A stretch of 64,000 nucleotides of DNA from Verrucomicrobiaceae bacterium (lineage in GTDB: Bacteria; Verrucomicrobiota; Verrucomicrobiia; Verrucomicrobiales; Akkermansiaceae), in the NCBI GenBank assembly GCA_027485615.1, contig JAIXQS010000144.1, positions 104,894 to 168,893 of the forward strand. The letters run 5' to 3'. Below are positions 42,601 through 53,600 of this stretch, piece after piece. The first letter of the stretch is position 1. Every line of letters begins with the position of its first letter. Below the pieces are notes generated by a model, which ran no database searches, was not told where the DNA came from, and saw only the letters and a program-made list of their open reading frames with translations. The position numbers and the translations under genes were made by a program.

Positions 42601-44023
42601 CTTCGACCAGGAATGAGACCGAGTCGCCGACCTGCAGGTCGGGCAAATCCTTGCGGTAGTCCCAGTCCAGCACCTGCTCGCCCTCGCTGCCAGGAGCGGG
42701 ACTCGGCACTTCGACGGTTTTCTCGGGCCGGCGGTTCACGCGGTGGATGATGCGAACCGCGCCGATGCCGTGATCGTCCTGCATGCGCACCGCGAGCGCC
42801 AACGGCCGCCCGAGCAAGGCGTTGAGGTTGGCAAGGGGTGCGGTCAGCTCGATGCGCGGCGCCTGGTCGGAGGCCACCTGGAGGAAATACCGTGGGCTTG
42901 TGAAGGCGAAGCCGTGGCTCTTTTCGACCCACGAAAAGCTGTAGCCGCGGGATGCGGATGCGTTTTCCGAAAGCGTGAGCGTGCGCCCGTCCGCACCGAT
43001 CTCGAGCGGCAGGTCGGCGGCATCATCGCGGTGCAGGGTGGCCTCGCGGATCGGCGTGTCCAGGGTGAGCTTCCAGCTCACCTTGGTTTCCTCAGGCACG
43101 GTCAGGGTCAATGCCTCAACCGTTTCGTTCGGGCGATCGATGTAGTCGGGGAAATCCAATTCGACCGCCACCTTCGCCATGCGTGGGGCGGGGATCACGC
43201 GCACCTGGCGCCAGTCGCTGCGGGCATCGCCGGCATTGACGCGGTAGCTGAAATCGCGCGAGGCGGAGGTGATTTGATAGGTGGAGAGGCCATCGACGAC
43301 CTCGAGATCGATTTCGCGGGGTTTGCCTTCGCCGGTGCGCAGGGCGAGCTCGGCGGTCTTGGGGATCTCTCCGGAGAGCCGGATCTCGATGCTGGCCGGC
43401 GCGCCCTCCTGGATCACCATCTCACCCGAACCCAGCTTGATTTGGGTATCGGTCGGATAGGCGATGGCGAGCCACGGCGTGAACAAACGACCCAAACCGG
43501 CGGCGAGGAAAGGGCCCTGAAGGATGGCGAAAATGAGCAGCAGCGCGGCGACGCCGAGCGCGATGCGAAGCGGGCGCTTCAGCGCGGTCATGGGAACCAC
43601 TTCCCGGGGAGCGATGTGGCGCGCCGCCTCCTGGGCCTTGTGCTGGCTGTGTTCCCACATCGCCGCGGAAGTGCCGGGGGAAGCCCCCTGTTTCTGGAAC
43701 TGCAATGCGGTGACCAGCAGGCTGTCCAAACCGCCCTGTGCGTGCTCGATCTGCTGGGCGGTGAGGGTGGCATCGAAACGCCGCAGGCGCGACCCGCCAT
43801 GACGCCATGCCTGGCGCAGGGCAATCACAAGCAGCGACAGGGCGGCCACGGCACGCAGCCAACCCGGCAGGTAAGCCAGGCGGTCGATCAGGATGACGAC
43901 CAGGAAAAGCGGGACGAACCAGCGAGCGAAGGCCAGCAAGGCCCCAATGGCATGGCCGCGCTGCGTGCGTTGCCAGACGGCGCGCAGGCATTGGTCGAGG
44001 GTGGTGTGGGATTCTTGACTCAT
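39602..44023 (-). CDS. Giant DUF4175-like inner-membrane protein with long periplasmic coiled coil
   Basis: A 1473-residue protein starting at the ATG 44021-44023, which overlaps the stop of the upstream VWA gene (TGATG). Three spans are predicted at about residues 30-50, 54-72 and 150-172. Residues 190-480 are beta-rich, Ig-like (VRVIPAPRMAKVAVELDFPD, PRIELTAPLANLNALLGRPL). From about residue 480 to the end it is almost all helix with coiled-coil character, about 1000 residues long. The layout resembles DUF4175-type proteins next to VWA genes in other bacteria. It could be a periplasmic strut or scaffold. A longer frame to 44107 lacks support. Confidence 0.78.
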   Translation of the reverse strand: MSQESHTTLDQCLRAVWQRTQRGHAIGALLAFARWFVPLFLVVILIDRLAYLPGWLRAVAALSLLVIALRQAWRHGGSRLRRFDATLTAQQIEHAQGGLDSLLVTALQFQKQGASPGTSAAMWEHSQHKAQEAARHIAPREVVPMTALKRPLRIALGVAALLLIFAILQGPFLAAGLGRLFTPWLAIAYPTDTQIKLGSGEMVIQEGAPASIEIRLSGEIPKTAELALRTGEGKPREIDLEVVDGLSTYQITSASRDFSYRVNAGDARSDWRQVRVIPAPRMAKVAVELDFPDYIDRPNETVEALTLTVPEETKVSWKLTLDTPIREATLHRDDAADLPLEIGADGRTLTLSENASASRGYSFSWVEKSHGFAFTSPRYFLQVASDQAPRIELTAPLANLNALLGRPLALAVRMQDDHGIGAVRIIHRVNRRPEKTVEVPSPAPGSEGEQVLDWDYRKDLPDLQVGDSVSFLVEVADKYPGEGGAHLVRSETRRITFLSREDYLAEVNKQMDSLLTRVRTLYRQQRAAHELALGLDPASDSFVSTCQLEAIRQEMVREQLVTTADEVQALLDDLAANQVTDAVESGSLAAVRDAIRTIAADHVARAADLMRAQVGAEKRDPQPAIAAINEAARELAGLVLQRGIEASREVYARETRMLAGELARLRLRLLTASPDEAEALAKAHEDVAAWTDDLLNTLSAGMRYDNKALAVLGLNRSIYALRTSKLADEIRNAAKLAREGRFADAAAAQYPLTLPLIEAEFPMRAGSDYALIRDLREQLTLLIAEQQQLNKECSESEDFTKRAAEWSQKQAGLRNRLVLAAMPTVAAPRARLFDLDLPEPPPGHELRLKTEALMGEATTHLKAKAKAESLASQAGAITALKELDAILTGWSDELAKKTLGVSSQVSDASDRAGVLEQFEARQIALLEQTEEAALDEKDAKEVIEEQQALLDEIEIFAKELSDGESAPAGSLMPILGRLGVAGGAMKLALTTLRDNRAEEALEPQEQAAVALAEATALAKSQVARFTLLQQLISFEQAVAKASSGMADVVGGQNNLIAATKVADEKSLPSLLAPQKNLLQCLTDIAPALDLVAARLDVGTPLVFAASDVEDALIAMEDDDAEGAAEIQGIAVESLAKVNALVAEVSVQTAYIAEIVEYLQETQSTAAMLAFRQRQIREGTGDSLEAQETLASDAAKYAAALTEVAGRVDFGKLDEKVKEKFEGFDLSLDFNAPAASMAQVVSLMQSKQAATDEMLSAEKALDTSSQQLNVIIEMLNGLPSIILTSAEPPELHRLIKVLDIASKHRVLLRQARGAAAEALPSLSKAQQKLVEATAKANEGELTHPLLAKAHEQMATIDAMLTTSRKEEAGVAQLTADQTLRHFIIEQALILNTAIPPASSSDSDVLTESETDDLYYSESVGFLSDFVSGEAPKDKKSEWEILGTRNRAALNQNFARELPLEYRATLKDYYEKVAK

Positions 44024-46404
44024 CAGGTTAGGTCGTTTCGTCTGCGCAGTATCCACTCCATGCCGAGCAAGCCGATCAGCAGCGCGGCCACCAGCCAGCC
44101 ATCCCACAACGGGCGCTCCGAACGCACGGAGGTGGTGATGGGTTTGGCATCCAGAAGGCTTCCGAGTTTCGCCATTTCCTCCGGCGCCAGCAGGCGGCCG
44201 CCGGTGAGCTCCGCCATGCGTTGCAGCCCGTCGCGGCGCATGTGGGTGTCGGACAACTCCCGGTTGACCACGGCCACCTGGAACTCGGTGGTGTTGGAAA
44301 TTTCCTTATCATCCTCGTTCGCCTCCAGGCGGTAGCGCCCTGCTGCGGGGGCGGTGAAGTAGCCCTCATACAGCCCCGGAGAGGTGCGGTCGGGCTGCAG
44401 GCTCACCGGTTCGCGCAGCTCATTGCCATCCGCGCCGTTTACGGAGATCTCGAACGACTGCTGGACGACCGGCTCGAAATCCTCGTCCAGCACGTGGGCG
44501 TAGAGGCGCACCTGTTCGCCGTCCTGATACAGCGTGCGGTCGGTCTCCAGGCGGATGCGCTTGTGCTCGCCCATCAGGCGCGAGAGCGTGAGGAACTGGA
44601 TCGACTGCGACCACACGCGCCAGTGATATTTGTCACCGGTCTTGAAACGCAGGCGCCACAGGCGGTCGCTGGCCATGGACATGCACTTGCCGGTGCCGTA
44701 GCGGTGCCATGCGACGAGCGGATACACCTGCGAACCGCTGGCGGCATCGGAAAGCGTGGCCAGCACGGTGGCACCGGGCTTGGCCCCGAGCAGCGGCGGC
44801 AGGTGATCGAGCGGGGCGACGCGGCTCCAGATGCGGTCGTTCTCATCGGGGTCGTTTTCCAGCAACATCACCATGCTGCTGCGCCCTTCGGGAGTGAGCA
44901 CCGGATAGACGGACTCGGAAATCATTTCCCACTCGGCTTCCACATCGAAGCGCACCGGCAGCAAGGTTTCGACAGGCGTGCCGGAATAGGATGTCGGCGT
45001 GTGCATCGGGCCGCAAAGCACCAGCAGCGAAGCGCCCCGGTCGCGGATCAGCTCCTCCAGCAGACCCAGCTCCTCGGCCGTGAAAAACGCCGCATCGACA
45101 TCGCCGAGGATGACGAGGTCGTATTTGAACGCTTCCTCGCGCTTGGATGGGAAGCGCTCGATGTATTCGGGCGAATTCCGTGCGAACTCCGGCCCTGCGG
45201 AGGAGGAAATGAAGGTCGTGTTGAGCCGCGGGTCGCGCTTCAGGATCGCGCTCAGGTAGCGGAACTCCCAGCGGTTGTTGCCCTCGATGTAGAGCACGTT
45301 GACCTTTTCGTTGACCACCCGGATGCTGCGCTCGACGCGGTTGTTGGCCACGGAAATTTCGTCACCGAACGGCTCGATGGCTACCGCAATGCGGGCCGCG
45401 CCTTTCTCGTAGAGATCGACGTTGAAGTCCACGTCCTCGAACTGAAGGCCTCCTTTCAGGCGGATCTGGCGCTGGAACACCTGGCGGTCGTTGAGCTTGA
45501 TGGTGAGCCGCGCCATGCGTTTCTCGTAGCCCTTCGAAAGCACCTGCACCTGCACTGGCACGCTGTCGCCGGAGAACGCCACTTCCTGCATCACGATGTT
45601 GCGGATCGAGACGTCGTCGGGTTCTTCCAAACCGATGGGCACGGGGAAAACGGGGATGCCGCGAGCGGAGAGATCCTGGAGAACGGACTCGATGCGCTTG
45701 GAGGAGGTGTTTTCGATGCCGTCGGTGAGCAGCACGATGCCCGCCGGTGCGGTCGCACCCGCCTTGGCCGCCGACTCCAGCGAGGCCGCAATCGCGGTGG
45801 CCGGCTCGTTTGCTGCAAGACCATCGAGCTCGGCCGCACCCACCGTGCCGGCATCGCTGAGGATGTGGGTCGAGCGCCCGAAGCTGTGGTAGCTGATGTC
45901 GAACGATTCGCCGAGTTCCTTGAGAACGGGCGCGGCCGGATGGCGGAGGATGCCGCGCGCCAGGTCGAGGCGGGAGGCGGTCTGGATCGCCTGGCGTTGG
46001 TCGGCGTCGAGCCGCATCACCAGTTCGTCGGGCTCGAGCGGCTCGTCGGTGAGCATGCCCAATGCGGCCGCGGCCGCGGCGATGTCCCCCGCGTTCTTGC
46101 GCTGATCCTGCATGGACATGCTTTCGGAAACGTCGATGAGGACAGGCAGGGTGCGGGCCTGGGTGTGGGTTTCGGTCACCACGGCGGTCGGCTCAAAAAG
46201 CGATGCCACCACCAGGGCGAGGGCAAGCAGACGCGCCGCGCCAAGGCTGATCCGCAGCCATAGCGGCAAGCCCCAGGCACGCCGGTAGAGGTAGATGCTG
46301 AGCAGCACCACCGCCACGAACACCGCGATCATCAGCGGAGCGGAAAGCGGGCGCGCCCAGAAGAAATTTTCGAGTCCGAGGGTCATAAGCAAAGGGTCAC
46401 GCAT
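44023..46404 (-). CDS. VWA-domain membrane protein with glutamine-amidotransferase-like domain
   Basis: A 793-residue inner-membrane protein. Two N-terminal spans lie at about residues 24-43 and 51-72. The von Willebrand A domain follows, with the MIDAS motif DVSESMS at 91-97 and LLTDGIENTS as the metal-site loop. Beta-rich regions come next, then a class I glutamine-amidotransferase-like part (YDLVILGDVDAAFFTAEELG, SLLVLCGP) lacking a recognisable catalytic triad, and a last span just before the C-terminus. It matches BatB-like/YegL-like membrane proteins in MoxR operons. The ATG at 46404 overlaps the upstream gene by 8 bases; the ATG at 46386 is the alternative. The next gene starts on its stop codon. 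Confidence 0.83.
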   Translation of the reverse strand: MRDPLLMTLGLENFFWARPLSAPLMIAVFVAVVLLSIYLYRRAWGLPLWLRISLGAARLLALALVVASLFEPTAVVTETHTQARTLPVLIDVSESMSMQDQRKNAGDIAAAAAALGMLTDEPLEPDELVMRLDADQRQAIQTASRLDLARGILRHPAAPVLKELGESFDISYHSFGRSTHILSDAGTVGAAELDGLAANEPATAIAASLESAAKAGATAPAGIVLLTDGIENTSSKRIESVLQDLSARGIPVFPVPIGLEEPDDVSIRNIVMQEVAFSGDSVPVQVQVLSKGYEKRMARLTIKLNDRQVFQRQIRLKGGLQFEDVDFNVDLYEKGAARIAVAIEPFGDEISVANNRVERSIRVVNEKVNVLYIEGNNRWEFRYLSAILKRDPRLNTTFISSSAGPEFARNSPEYIERFPSKREEAFKYDLVILGDVDAAFFTAEELGLLEELIRDRGASLLVLCGPMHTPTSYSGTPVETLLPVRFDVEAEWEMISESVYPVLTPEGRSSMVMLLENDPDENDRIWSRVAPLDHLPPLLGAKPGATVLATLSDAASGSQVYPLVAWHRYGTGKCMSMASDRLWRLRFKTGDKYHWRVWSQSIQFLTLSRLMGEHKRIRLETDRTLYQDGEQVRLYAHVLDEDFEPVVQQSFEISVNGADGNELREPVSLQPDRTSPGLYEGYFTAPAAGRYRLEANEDDKEISNTTEFQVAVVNRELSDTHMRRDGLQRMAELTGGRLLAPEEMAKLGSLLDAKPITTSVRSERPLWDGWLVAALLIGLLGMEWILRRRNDLT

Positions 46405-48559
46405 TCTCGGGGACGGGGTTGGAAGAGGGTTCGTCGGCCTTGGCACGGCCGCGGGAAAGCATGCGGTCGGCAAGCAGGCATTCGAGCAGGAGGAAAACGA
46501 GGGCCGCGATCATGAAGATGCGCCAGGCGGAGCGTCCGGTGCGGCTCGATTCGATGGCCGCCGCCAACTCGTCGCCGCTAGCGGCCACCTGGAGCCCCAG
46601 CCCCTCGATGTTGGTGCGCAGCTCGGACTCGTCTAGGCTGGCGACCTGCGACTCGCGCGGATCGACGTTCACCGCGATCGGCAGGCCGGCCGACTGCACG
46701 CTAACGCGCGCGGTGTAGTAGCCGGCCTCGTGGGCGTTTTCCAACAAGGCGACGAACTGTCCGCCGACCTCGCGCACCGCCACGGTGATGTTTTCTCCCG
46801 AAGGCGTCTCGAACACCGCGTCGCTGGCGTCCGGTTGCTCGACATAGGTGAGCGTGAGCGAATCGCCGACGAGGCGAGGACGCTCGAACTCGCGGCCCGA
46901 CAGGTAGGTGACGATCTGTTGCATCACCAGCGGGAAGACCGGGGTCAGCGCCATGTTGTTCCATGTGGTCTCCGCGGTGGTGGTGAACTGGAACACCTGG
47001 CCGCGTCCGAGCGCTTTCTCTAACAGCACCGGCGCTCCGCTGCCCGCGAGCCGCAGCACGGGGAAGCTGTTGGACAAAGGCTCTGTTTTCAGGACACGCA
47101 TGAAGCGGGCTTCACCGAGCAAATCCTCGGGCAGTGACATCAGCGGCAGGCAGACCGGATGGTCGGACAAATCCGCATCCAGGGGCTTGCCCGCACCGAG
47201 GGCGTCGCCGGTGGTCATGGGTTCGCCAATCTTGGCGGGCAAAAGCGGGATTTTCTCGCTCGCGGCGCGCTCGTTCCACGCGGCCGCCTTCACCTGATCG
47301 CCGCCGAACCACACCAGGCCGTTTCCGCGCCGCACGAATTGCTCGAGCTGTTTGGCCTGCCCCTCCGTGATTTCGGGAACATCCGTGAACACCAGCACAT
47401 CGACCTTGCTGAGATCTTCGGCGGGAAACGACAACCACGGCACGGCGCGTGCGCTGTAGTCCTCGCCCTGGATGCCACCCGCCCGCGCCATCAGCGCAGC
47501 GACCACCAGCCGCCCGGCATCGCCGGAGGAGCCATCGACGCAAAGCACCGAGACCTTGTCGCGCACCACGGCCACCGCGCGCCGCACGTTGTCCGCGTCC
47601 AGCGGATCGCCGGTGATTTCCGCGGTGATGCCGGTCGCACCGGCATTGTGGAAGGGAACGAAGAGTGACACGGTCTCGGAATCGCCGGGGGCGATCACGG
47701 GGATGACCTTGCGGTCGATCTCCACGCCATCGACGCGGCATTGCACCGCGATGTTGGACGCGGGCGCGGAGCCGAAGTTGCGCACCGTGGCGCGGTAGCG
47801 GGCGGTTGTGCCCTTGCGCAACACGCCGGCTACCAGCTCAAGGTCGGTGACGGCAAGGTTATCGTCACCGCTTCGCACCGGCACCACGAAGACCCCGGCC
47901 TGCGTGTTGAGTTCGGCGAGCGCCTCGCGCAGGCGGGCGGAGGGTTGTTTCCAATCCGCGGCCTGGGCGTCGGTGATGAGGTAAACCTCCTTCTGAGGGG
48001 CTTCCATGTCCGCCACCAGTTCGGCGAGGCGCTTGGGTTCGTTGACAAGATCCATCGATCCGGGGCCGGGGCTGAGGTTCGCAATAGCCTCCCCGAAGCG
48101 CTTTTCATCGTAGGCCATGTTCCGCAGCACCACGCGCTGGTCGCCGCCGAGCAGCACCACGGTCACCGGGTCGCCGGGAGCCATCTTGCTGCGGATGATC
48201 TCCACGCGTTTCATGGCCTCGTCGAAGCGGGTGCCGTCCTCGCCGCCGTGCCCCATGCTGAAGGACGAGTCGATGGCGATCACCACCCCGGCCCGCCGCT
48301 CGCCGGGAAACCAAGAGCCCTTGGTCCAGGCCGGACGCGCCAGCGCGAAAACCAGCAACAGCAGCGCCATGCAGCGCAGCAGCAGCAGCAAAAGGTCGCG
48401 CAGCTTGATCTGGCGGGAGCGCACCCGCACGCTGCGGTTGAGGAATTGCATCGCAGCCCAGTCGGTGTGCCGCACCTGGTGGCGGTTGAGCAGGTGCGCG
48501 AGGATGGGCAGTGCGATGCCCATGGCGCCGATCAACAGGAGTGGATTGAGGAAACTCAT
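46397..48559 (-). CDS. BatA/VWA-domain membrane protein
   Basis: A 720-residue protein. Residues 1-78 are the BatA N-terminal domain: FLNPLLLIGAMGIALPILAH, LNRHQVRHTDW, and the second span LLLLLLRCMALLLLVFALAR. The VWA domain has MIDAS residues DSSFS at 97-101, followed by an extracytoplasmic beta-rich CARDB-like section (GDSETVSLFVPFHNAGATG) and a C-terminal span before residue 700. In Bacteroides-type Bat operons BatA-like proteins follow MoxR and DUF58, as here, and have been linked to oxidative stress or envelope assembly. It overlaps the DUF58 gene by 4 bases and the next VWA gene by 8. Confidence 0.87.
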   Translation of the reverse strand: MSFLNPLLLIGAMGIALPILAHLLNRHQVRHTDWAAMQFLNRSVRVRSRQIKLRDLLLLLLRCMALLLLVFALARPAWTKGSWFPGERRAGVVIAIDSSFSMGHGGEDGTRFDEAMKRVEIIRSKMAPGDPVTVVLLGGDQRVVLRNMAYDEKRFGEAIANLSPGPGSMDLVNEPKRLAELVADMEAPQKEVYLITDAQAADWKQPSARLREALAELNTQAGVFVVPVRSGDDNLAVTDLELVAGVLRKGTTARYRATVRNFGSAPASNIAVQCRVDGVEIDRKVIPVIAPGDSETVSLFVPFHNAGATGITAEITGDPLDADNVRRAVAVVRDKVSVLCVDGSSGDAGRLVVAALMARAGGIQGEDYSARAVPWLSFPAEDLSKVDVLVFTDVPEITEGQAKQLEQFVRRGNGLVWFGGDQVKAAAWNERAASEKIPLLPAKIGEPMTTGDALGAGKPLDADLSDHPVCLPLMSLPEDLLGEARFMRVLKTEPLSNSFPVLRLAGSGAPVLLEKALGRGQVFQFTTTAETTWNNMALTPVFPLVMQQIVTYLSGREFERPRLVGDSLTLTYVEQPDASDAVFETPSGENITVAVREVGGQFVALLENAHEAGYYTARVSVQSAGLPIAVNVDPRESQVASLDESELRTNIEGLGLQVAASGDELAAAIESSRTGRSAWRIFMIAALVFLLLECLLADRMLSRGRAKADEPSSNPVPENA

Positions 48560-49485
48560 AATCTTTCCGGGGCGGCGGCGCCTCCGATGGTGGATTCACG
48601 TTCGAAGAAAAACTGGCTGAGCACCGCGTCGAGCGGGCGCGAGGTATCGACCAGCGTGTAGTCGATGTGCTCGGCGATGCAGCCGTTGCGCAGCGCTTCG
48701 CGATGCTCGGCGAAGTTCTTGAGATAATCCGTGCGGATGCGCTCGGGCTGGGTGATCAGCGGATCCTCCTGCTCGAGTCCGTCGAAACGCCAGATGCCCT
48801 CGAAGGGAAAATCGATCTCATAGGGATCGAGGGTCTGCATCAGGAGCACGTTGTGGCCGCCGTGGCGCAGGCGGCCTAACCCCTTGATGACATCGTCCAC
48901 ATCGGCCAGGAAATCCGAGATCACGATCACGAACGAGCGGCGCTTCATCATCATCGCGATGTCGTTGAGCTGCTTGGCGATGGTGGTTTTGGGCAGGGAT
49001 TTGGTTTCGCGCAGCAAGCGGTCGATGTGCACCAGGATGCCCATCGTCGAGCGCGGCGGCAGGTAGGCGCGCACCTCCGTATCGAAGACCGAGAGCCCCA
49101 CCGAGTCGCGCTGCTTGAGCACGATGTAGGCGAGCGAGGCGGCGAGAAACTTGGCGTATTCCAGCTTGCTGACTTTTCCCGAAGAGTAGTTCATCGAGGC
49201 GCTGGCATCGATGAGGAGGTGGCAGTCGAAGTTGGTTTCGGCCTCGTAGAGCTTCGTGTAATACCGCCCGGTGCGGCCGTAAACCCGCCAGTCGATGTTG
49301 CGGATCGCATCACCCGGCACGTATTGCCGGTGGTGGGCGAACTCGGTGCTGAAGCCCTTGAGCGGGCTGCGGTGGCTACCCACCCTGAGACCTTCCACCA
49401 GCTCGCGGGCAATGAGCTCAAGATCGCCGAGCTGCTGGAGCAACTCGGGCCTGAGGTAATGGATTTCGGGCAGGTGTTCGGACAT
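48556..49485 (-). CDS. DUF58 domain protein
   Basis: A 309-residue cytoplasmic protein of the DUF58 family. The signature GFSTEFAHHRQYVPGDAIRN, then IDWRVYGRTGRYYTKLYEAE, is followed by a VWA-like half with DASASM at about residue 93. DUF58 proteins are nearly always encoded beside MoxR ATPases and are thought to link the ATPase to VWA proteins. Here it sits 89 bp after moxR and overlaps the BatA gene by 4 bases. The 89-bp gap holds an inverted repeat that could affect expression of the genes downstream. Confidence 0.93.
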   Translation of the reverse strand: MSEHLPEIHYLRPELLQQLGDLELIARELVEGLRVGSHRSPLKGFSTEFAHHRQYVPGDAIRNIDWRVYGRTGRYYTKLYEAETNFDCHLLIDASASMNYSSGKVSKLEYAKFLAASLAYIVLKQRDSVGLSVFDTEVRAYLPPRSTMGILVHIDRLLRETKSLPKTTIAKQLNDIAMMMKRRSFVIVISDFLADVDDVIKGLGRLRHGGHNVLLMQTLDPYEIDFPFEGIWRFDGLEQEDPLITQPERIRTDYLKNFAEHREALRNGCIAEHIDYTLVDTSRPLDAVLSQFFFERESTIGGAAAPERL

Positions 49486-49493
49486 GGCGGGAT

Positions 49494-49569
49494 GTCAGGG
49501 AACAGTGGTCAGGGGACAGAAGCCGGGGAGGAATCGGGATCGAAACTGACTCCTGATTCCCGGCTTCTG
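49494..49569. repeat. Direct and inverted repeats between moxR and the DUF58 gene
   Basis: A 12-mer repeats in tandem with one mismatch (GTCAGGGAACAG at 49494-49505, GTCAGGGGACAG at 49508-49519). CAGAAGCCGGG (49517-49527) and CCCGGCTTCTG (49559-49569) form an 11-bp perfect inverted repeat that encloses further partial pairing. No T run follows on the - strand, so it is more like an RNA stability or repeat element than a terminator. Confidence 0.7.
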
Positions 49570-49574
49570 GTTTC

Positions 49575-50579
<1,005 letters not shown>

Positions 50580-50637
50580 AGGTTTCGGGGTGTTTCTGGT
50601 CGTTGGTGAACTGCCGTTTACTAGCGGCGTTATTTAC

Positions 50638-50666
50638 ATCTTACGAAATTCTCCGACGGACGTCAT
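50638..50666 (-). promoter_or_regulatory. Candidate sigma-70 promoter of the moxR cluster
   Basis: On the - strand ATGACG (50666-50661) and TAAGAT (50643-50638) are spaced by 17 bases, four of six matches each, about 60 bp before the moxR start. This 118-bp gap is the most AT-rich part of the neighbourhood. No terminator is visible before it. Confidence 0.4.
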
Positions 50667-50697
50667 CCTTTTTGCGACACTTTCCGAAGCCCCGCGC

Positions 50698-53600
50698 CTA
50701 CCGATCCAGATCCAAGCCTTCGAAGGTGGGGATGGGGGCGGTTTCGGGCTTGTGGATTTTCAGGAGGACTTTGCCGGCGCGGGCCTGGAGGGCTTTCCAT
50801 CCGGTGTAGTTATCGTCCTTGTCCATGTGGGCCTTGATGCCGCCGCGGAGGCGGGTGACCTCAATGTATTCGATCACGTCCTGCAGGGCTTTCGCGGCGA
50901 TTTTCGAGTCGGAGGGGCTGAGCTTGTCCATGCCTTCGGCGTTGGCGATGAGGCTTTCGGCCGCGGATGACACGCCTTTTTCGAGGCAGTACATGAGGGT
51001 GGTGAGGGCGCGGGCTTCGTGGATGCTTCCCAAGAGTTTCACGATGCGCGGCTCGAGGTTGATCTTGAGCATGGCGTCCGCGAAATCGATGCTCTGGGCA
51101 CCGGTGATGTCGCCGTAGCCTTTCGGGCCGATCACCATGCGGCGGACGCTGTGCGGGGCGATGATGGCGGCGCGCTTCGGATTGGCGGCGGCGAGATCGA
51201 GCATGAGCTTGTCCGCCTCGCGGGAAGGCGAGTAGGAGATGGCGGCGGCAACATCGGCGAGGGTGCGGGCGTCGTCTTTCTCAGCGAGTTTTTTGAGGGC
51301 TGCGAGGGATTGTGAATCGCCGACGCGGGCGAGAAGGTAGAACATGGTCGCTTGGGCATCCGGGGGAGTGGCGCTTTTTGTTTTCAGGATCGCATCGCGC
51401 AGGGTGGCGGCGGTGGCGGGGTCTTCGCAGAAAGGGGAGAGGGCATCCTCGCAGCCTTGCACGTCGGCGGGTTCGGTGGCGGTGGTGAGGTGGGCGAGGA
51501 TGTCCGGGATGGACGATGTGCCGGCCAAGGAGGCGTAAGTGCGCAAGGCCTCGGCGCGGACCTGAGGGGATTCGTGTTTGAGTGCCTCCCTGGCGAGGGC
51601 CGTGCCCGGTGCGTGTTTCGCAGTGGCTAGGACAACGAGGATACCGGCTTGGCTATCGGGAATTCTTACATCGGCGAACCGGGCGATGAGGGCTGAGCCT
51701 GCGCCGGATTTCACGAGATTCGCGGCGAGGGTGCGGCTGTGGTCGCGGATGCGCCAGTAGTCGCTGCCGAGGTAGGGAATGAGGTCTTGGAGGGCTTCGG
51801 CTTCGAGCAGTTCGACGAGGGCGTCCATCGCGGCGATCTGGCGGAAGGTGTGTTTGCTTTCGGGATCGGCAAGGGCGGCGCGGCAGAGCTTGGTTTTCGC
51901 GCCGGTGCCATCGGCGGCATCGAGTTCTTTTCGGAAGAGAAGGCGTGAGTCTTCGGCGATGCTGGGGAGGGAGACCGGGGTTTTGTTGGCCTCGATGGTT
52001 CGTAAAACCTCAACCAACGGGGATTTCACCTCGACCCAATTCGTGGATTCGTCCTTGACCGAGATTTCCTCGATCGGGTTGTCGATGAGGATGGCTTTGA
52101 TTTCATCGGCGAGGTCGGAGAAGGCGCCGGGGGATTTGGCGACGACGGCGGGGTTGGCAAGGGGATCCTTGAAGCCGGACTCGGCGCGGATGCGGCGGGG
52201 GATTTCAGCTTTTATGCGGATGCGGTGGGCGTTGGTCTGGATGGCTTCGAGGTAGCCGAACTTGCCGAGCATTTTCTGGGCGGCGGCATTTCTGGCACCG
52301 AACATTTGGTCGTAAACCTGTTCCTCCTCGGCGATGAAAGTGAGCGGGCCGGCGAGGCGGATGACGGTGTCCTTGTCCCATACGCCGACCTTGGAGCCGA
52401 CGAATGGGCCGCCGCCGGTTTCCTCGAGGATGAGGTTGGTGAGGGCTCGGGTGACGAGGGCTTCGTCGATGTCCGCCTGGAAGGGGGTTTTGCTGACGGC
52501 GGCCTCGGATTTGGAAAGGCTGTTCTGGATGGCGTTGCGGACGCTGTTGGGGGCAAGCGCGGTGCGGTCGGCGACGGCGGCCTGGAGGAGGGCGAGCTGG
52601 ATTTCCGCGTCGCTGCTTGCCTTGGAGATGGTGTCGACGGCGGTGATGCGGACGAAATCCTTGGGGTCGTTGAGCAGGGGCGTGATTTTTGCGAGGTTGG
52701 AGAGAACGGTGTCGTTGCCGCAGGTGGCGATGGCAAAGAGGGCGCCGTGGCGGTAGCGGGCGTTTTCGTGGGATAGGAGTTCGACAAGGCGCGGGAGGAT
52801 GGCGCTTTCCCCGGCCTGGAGGCGTTTGGCGAGTTCGGCGGCTACCAACTTGCGTGCCTTGGGCATGAAGATGTCCAGCAAGTCGAAAAGCTCATCGGTG
52901 GAGCGCTCCATCCATGGTTTCCCGGCGATGTTCTTGAGGTGGTCGTTGTTGAACTGGGCGTAGGCGCTGGCGAGGAACTGTTTCGTTTCGCGCTCGTCGG
53001 GGTAGAGTTTCTCATCGAGGTCTTTGCCGGTGATGAGGGTTTGCTTGAGGATGACGGCCTGGTTGAAAATCTCGGTGGCGGTGGGGTCGCGCAGGGTGCC
53101 GTATTTTTCCGTGGGCGAGTGATAGACGAAGCTGCCGTCATACATGCGGCAGAGGGTGCGGCGCCAGCGCATGTTGCGCTCGGCCATGGTGCGGATTTCC
53201 GGCCCGCAAAGGGTGGCAGCCCAACTGGACCACTGGGTGTGGTAGTCGTGGGCATGGCCGCCGCGGGGGGTGAAGGAGGCGTGGGCGGACATCATGGCGA
53301 AATACTTGGCGGCGTAGTCATCGCCGATGAGTTTCATGGCAAAGGCGGTGCCGGCATTTTTGCCGTTGCTGTCATCGGTGTCGGCGGCGGCATGGTCGCC
53401 GTAGGGGATCGCGCCCTGATCCACGTAGGAGCCGAAGAATTTGTGGGCCCGGGCGATTGCGGCATCGATTTCGGGATGCTCGACGCCGAGTTTTTTGGCG
53501 AGGGCGATGAGGAAAAAGCAGCGGTTGCCGGCGGCGTTGAGCGCTCCGTAGCCGGGGTTCATTTCGTGGAACTTGCCGCCATTGAACGAGGGATAGGCGA

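Noticed and set aside
44221..46263. A 680-codon open frame on the + strand opposite the VWA gene
   Set aside because: It is antisense to a well-supported gene and has no family motifs; GC-rich third positions keep the opposite frame open. The same holds for long + strand frames at 27352-29202, 37475-39367 and 52939-54936.
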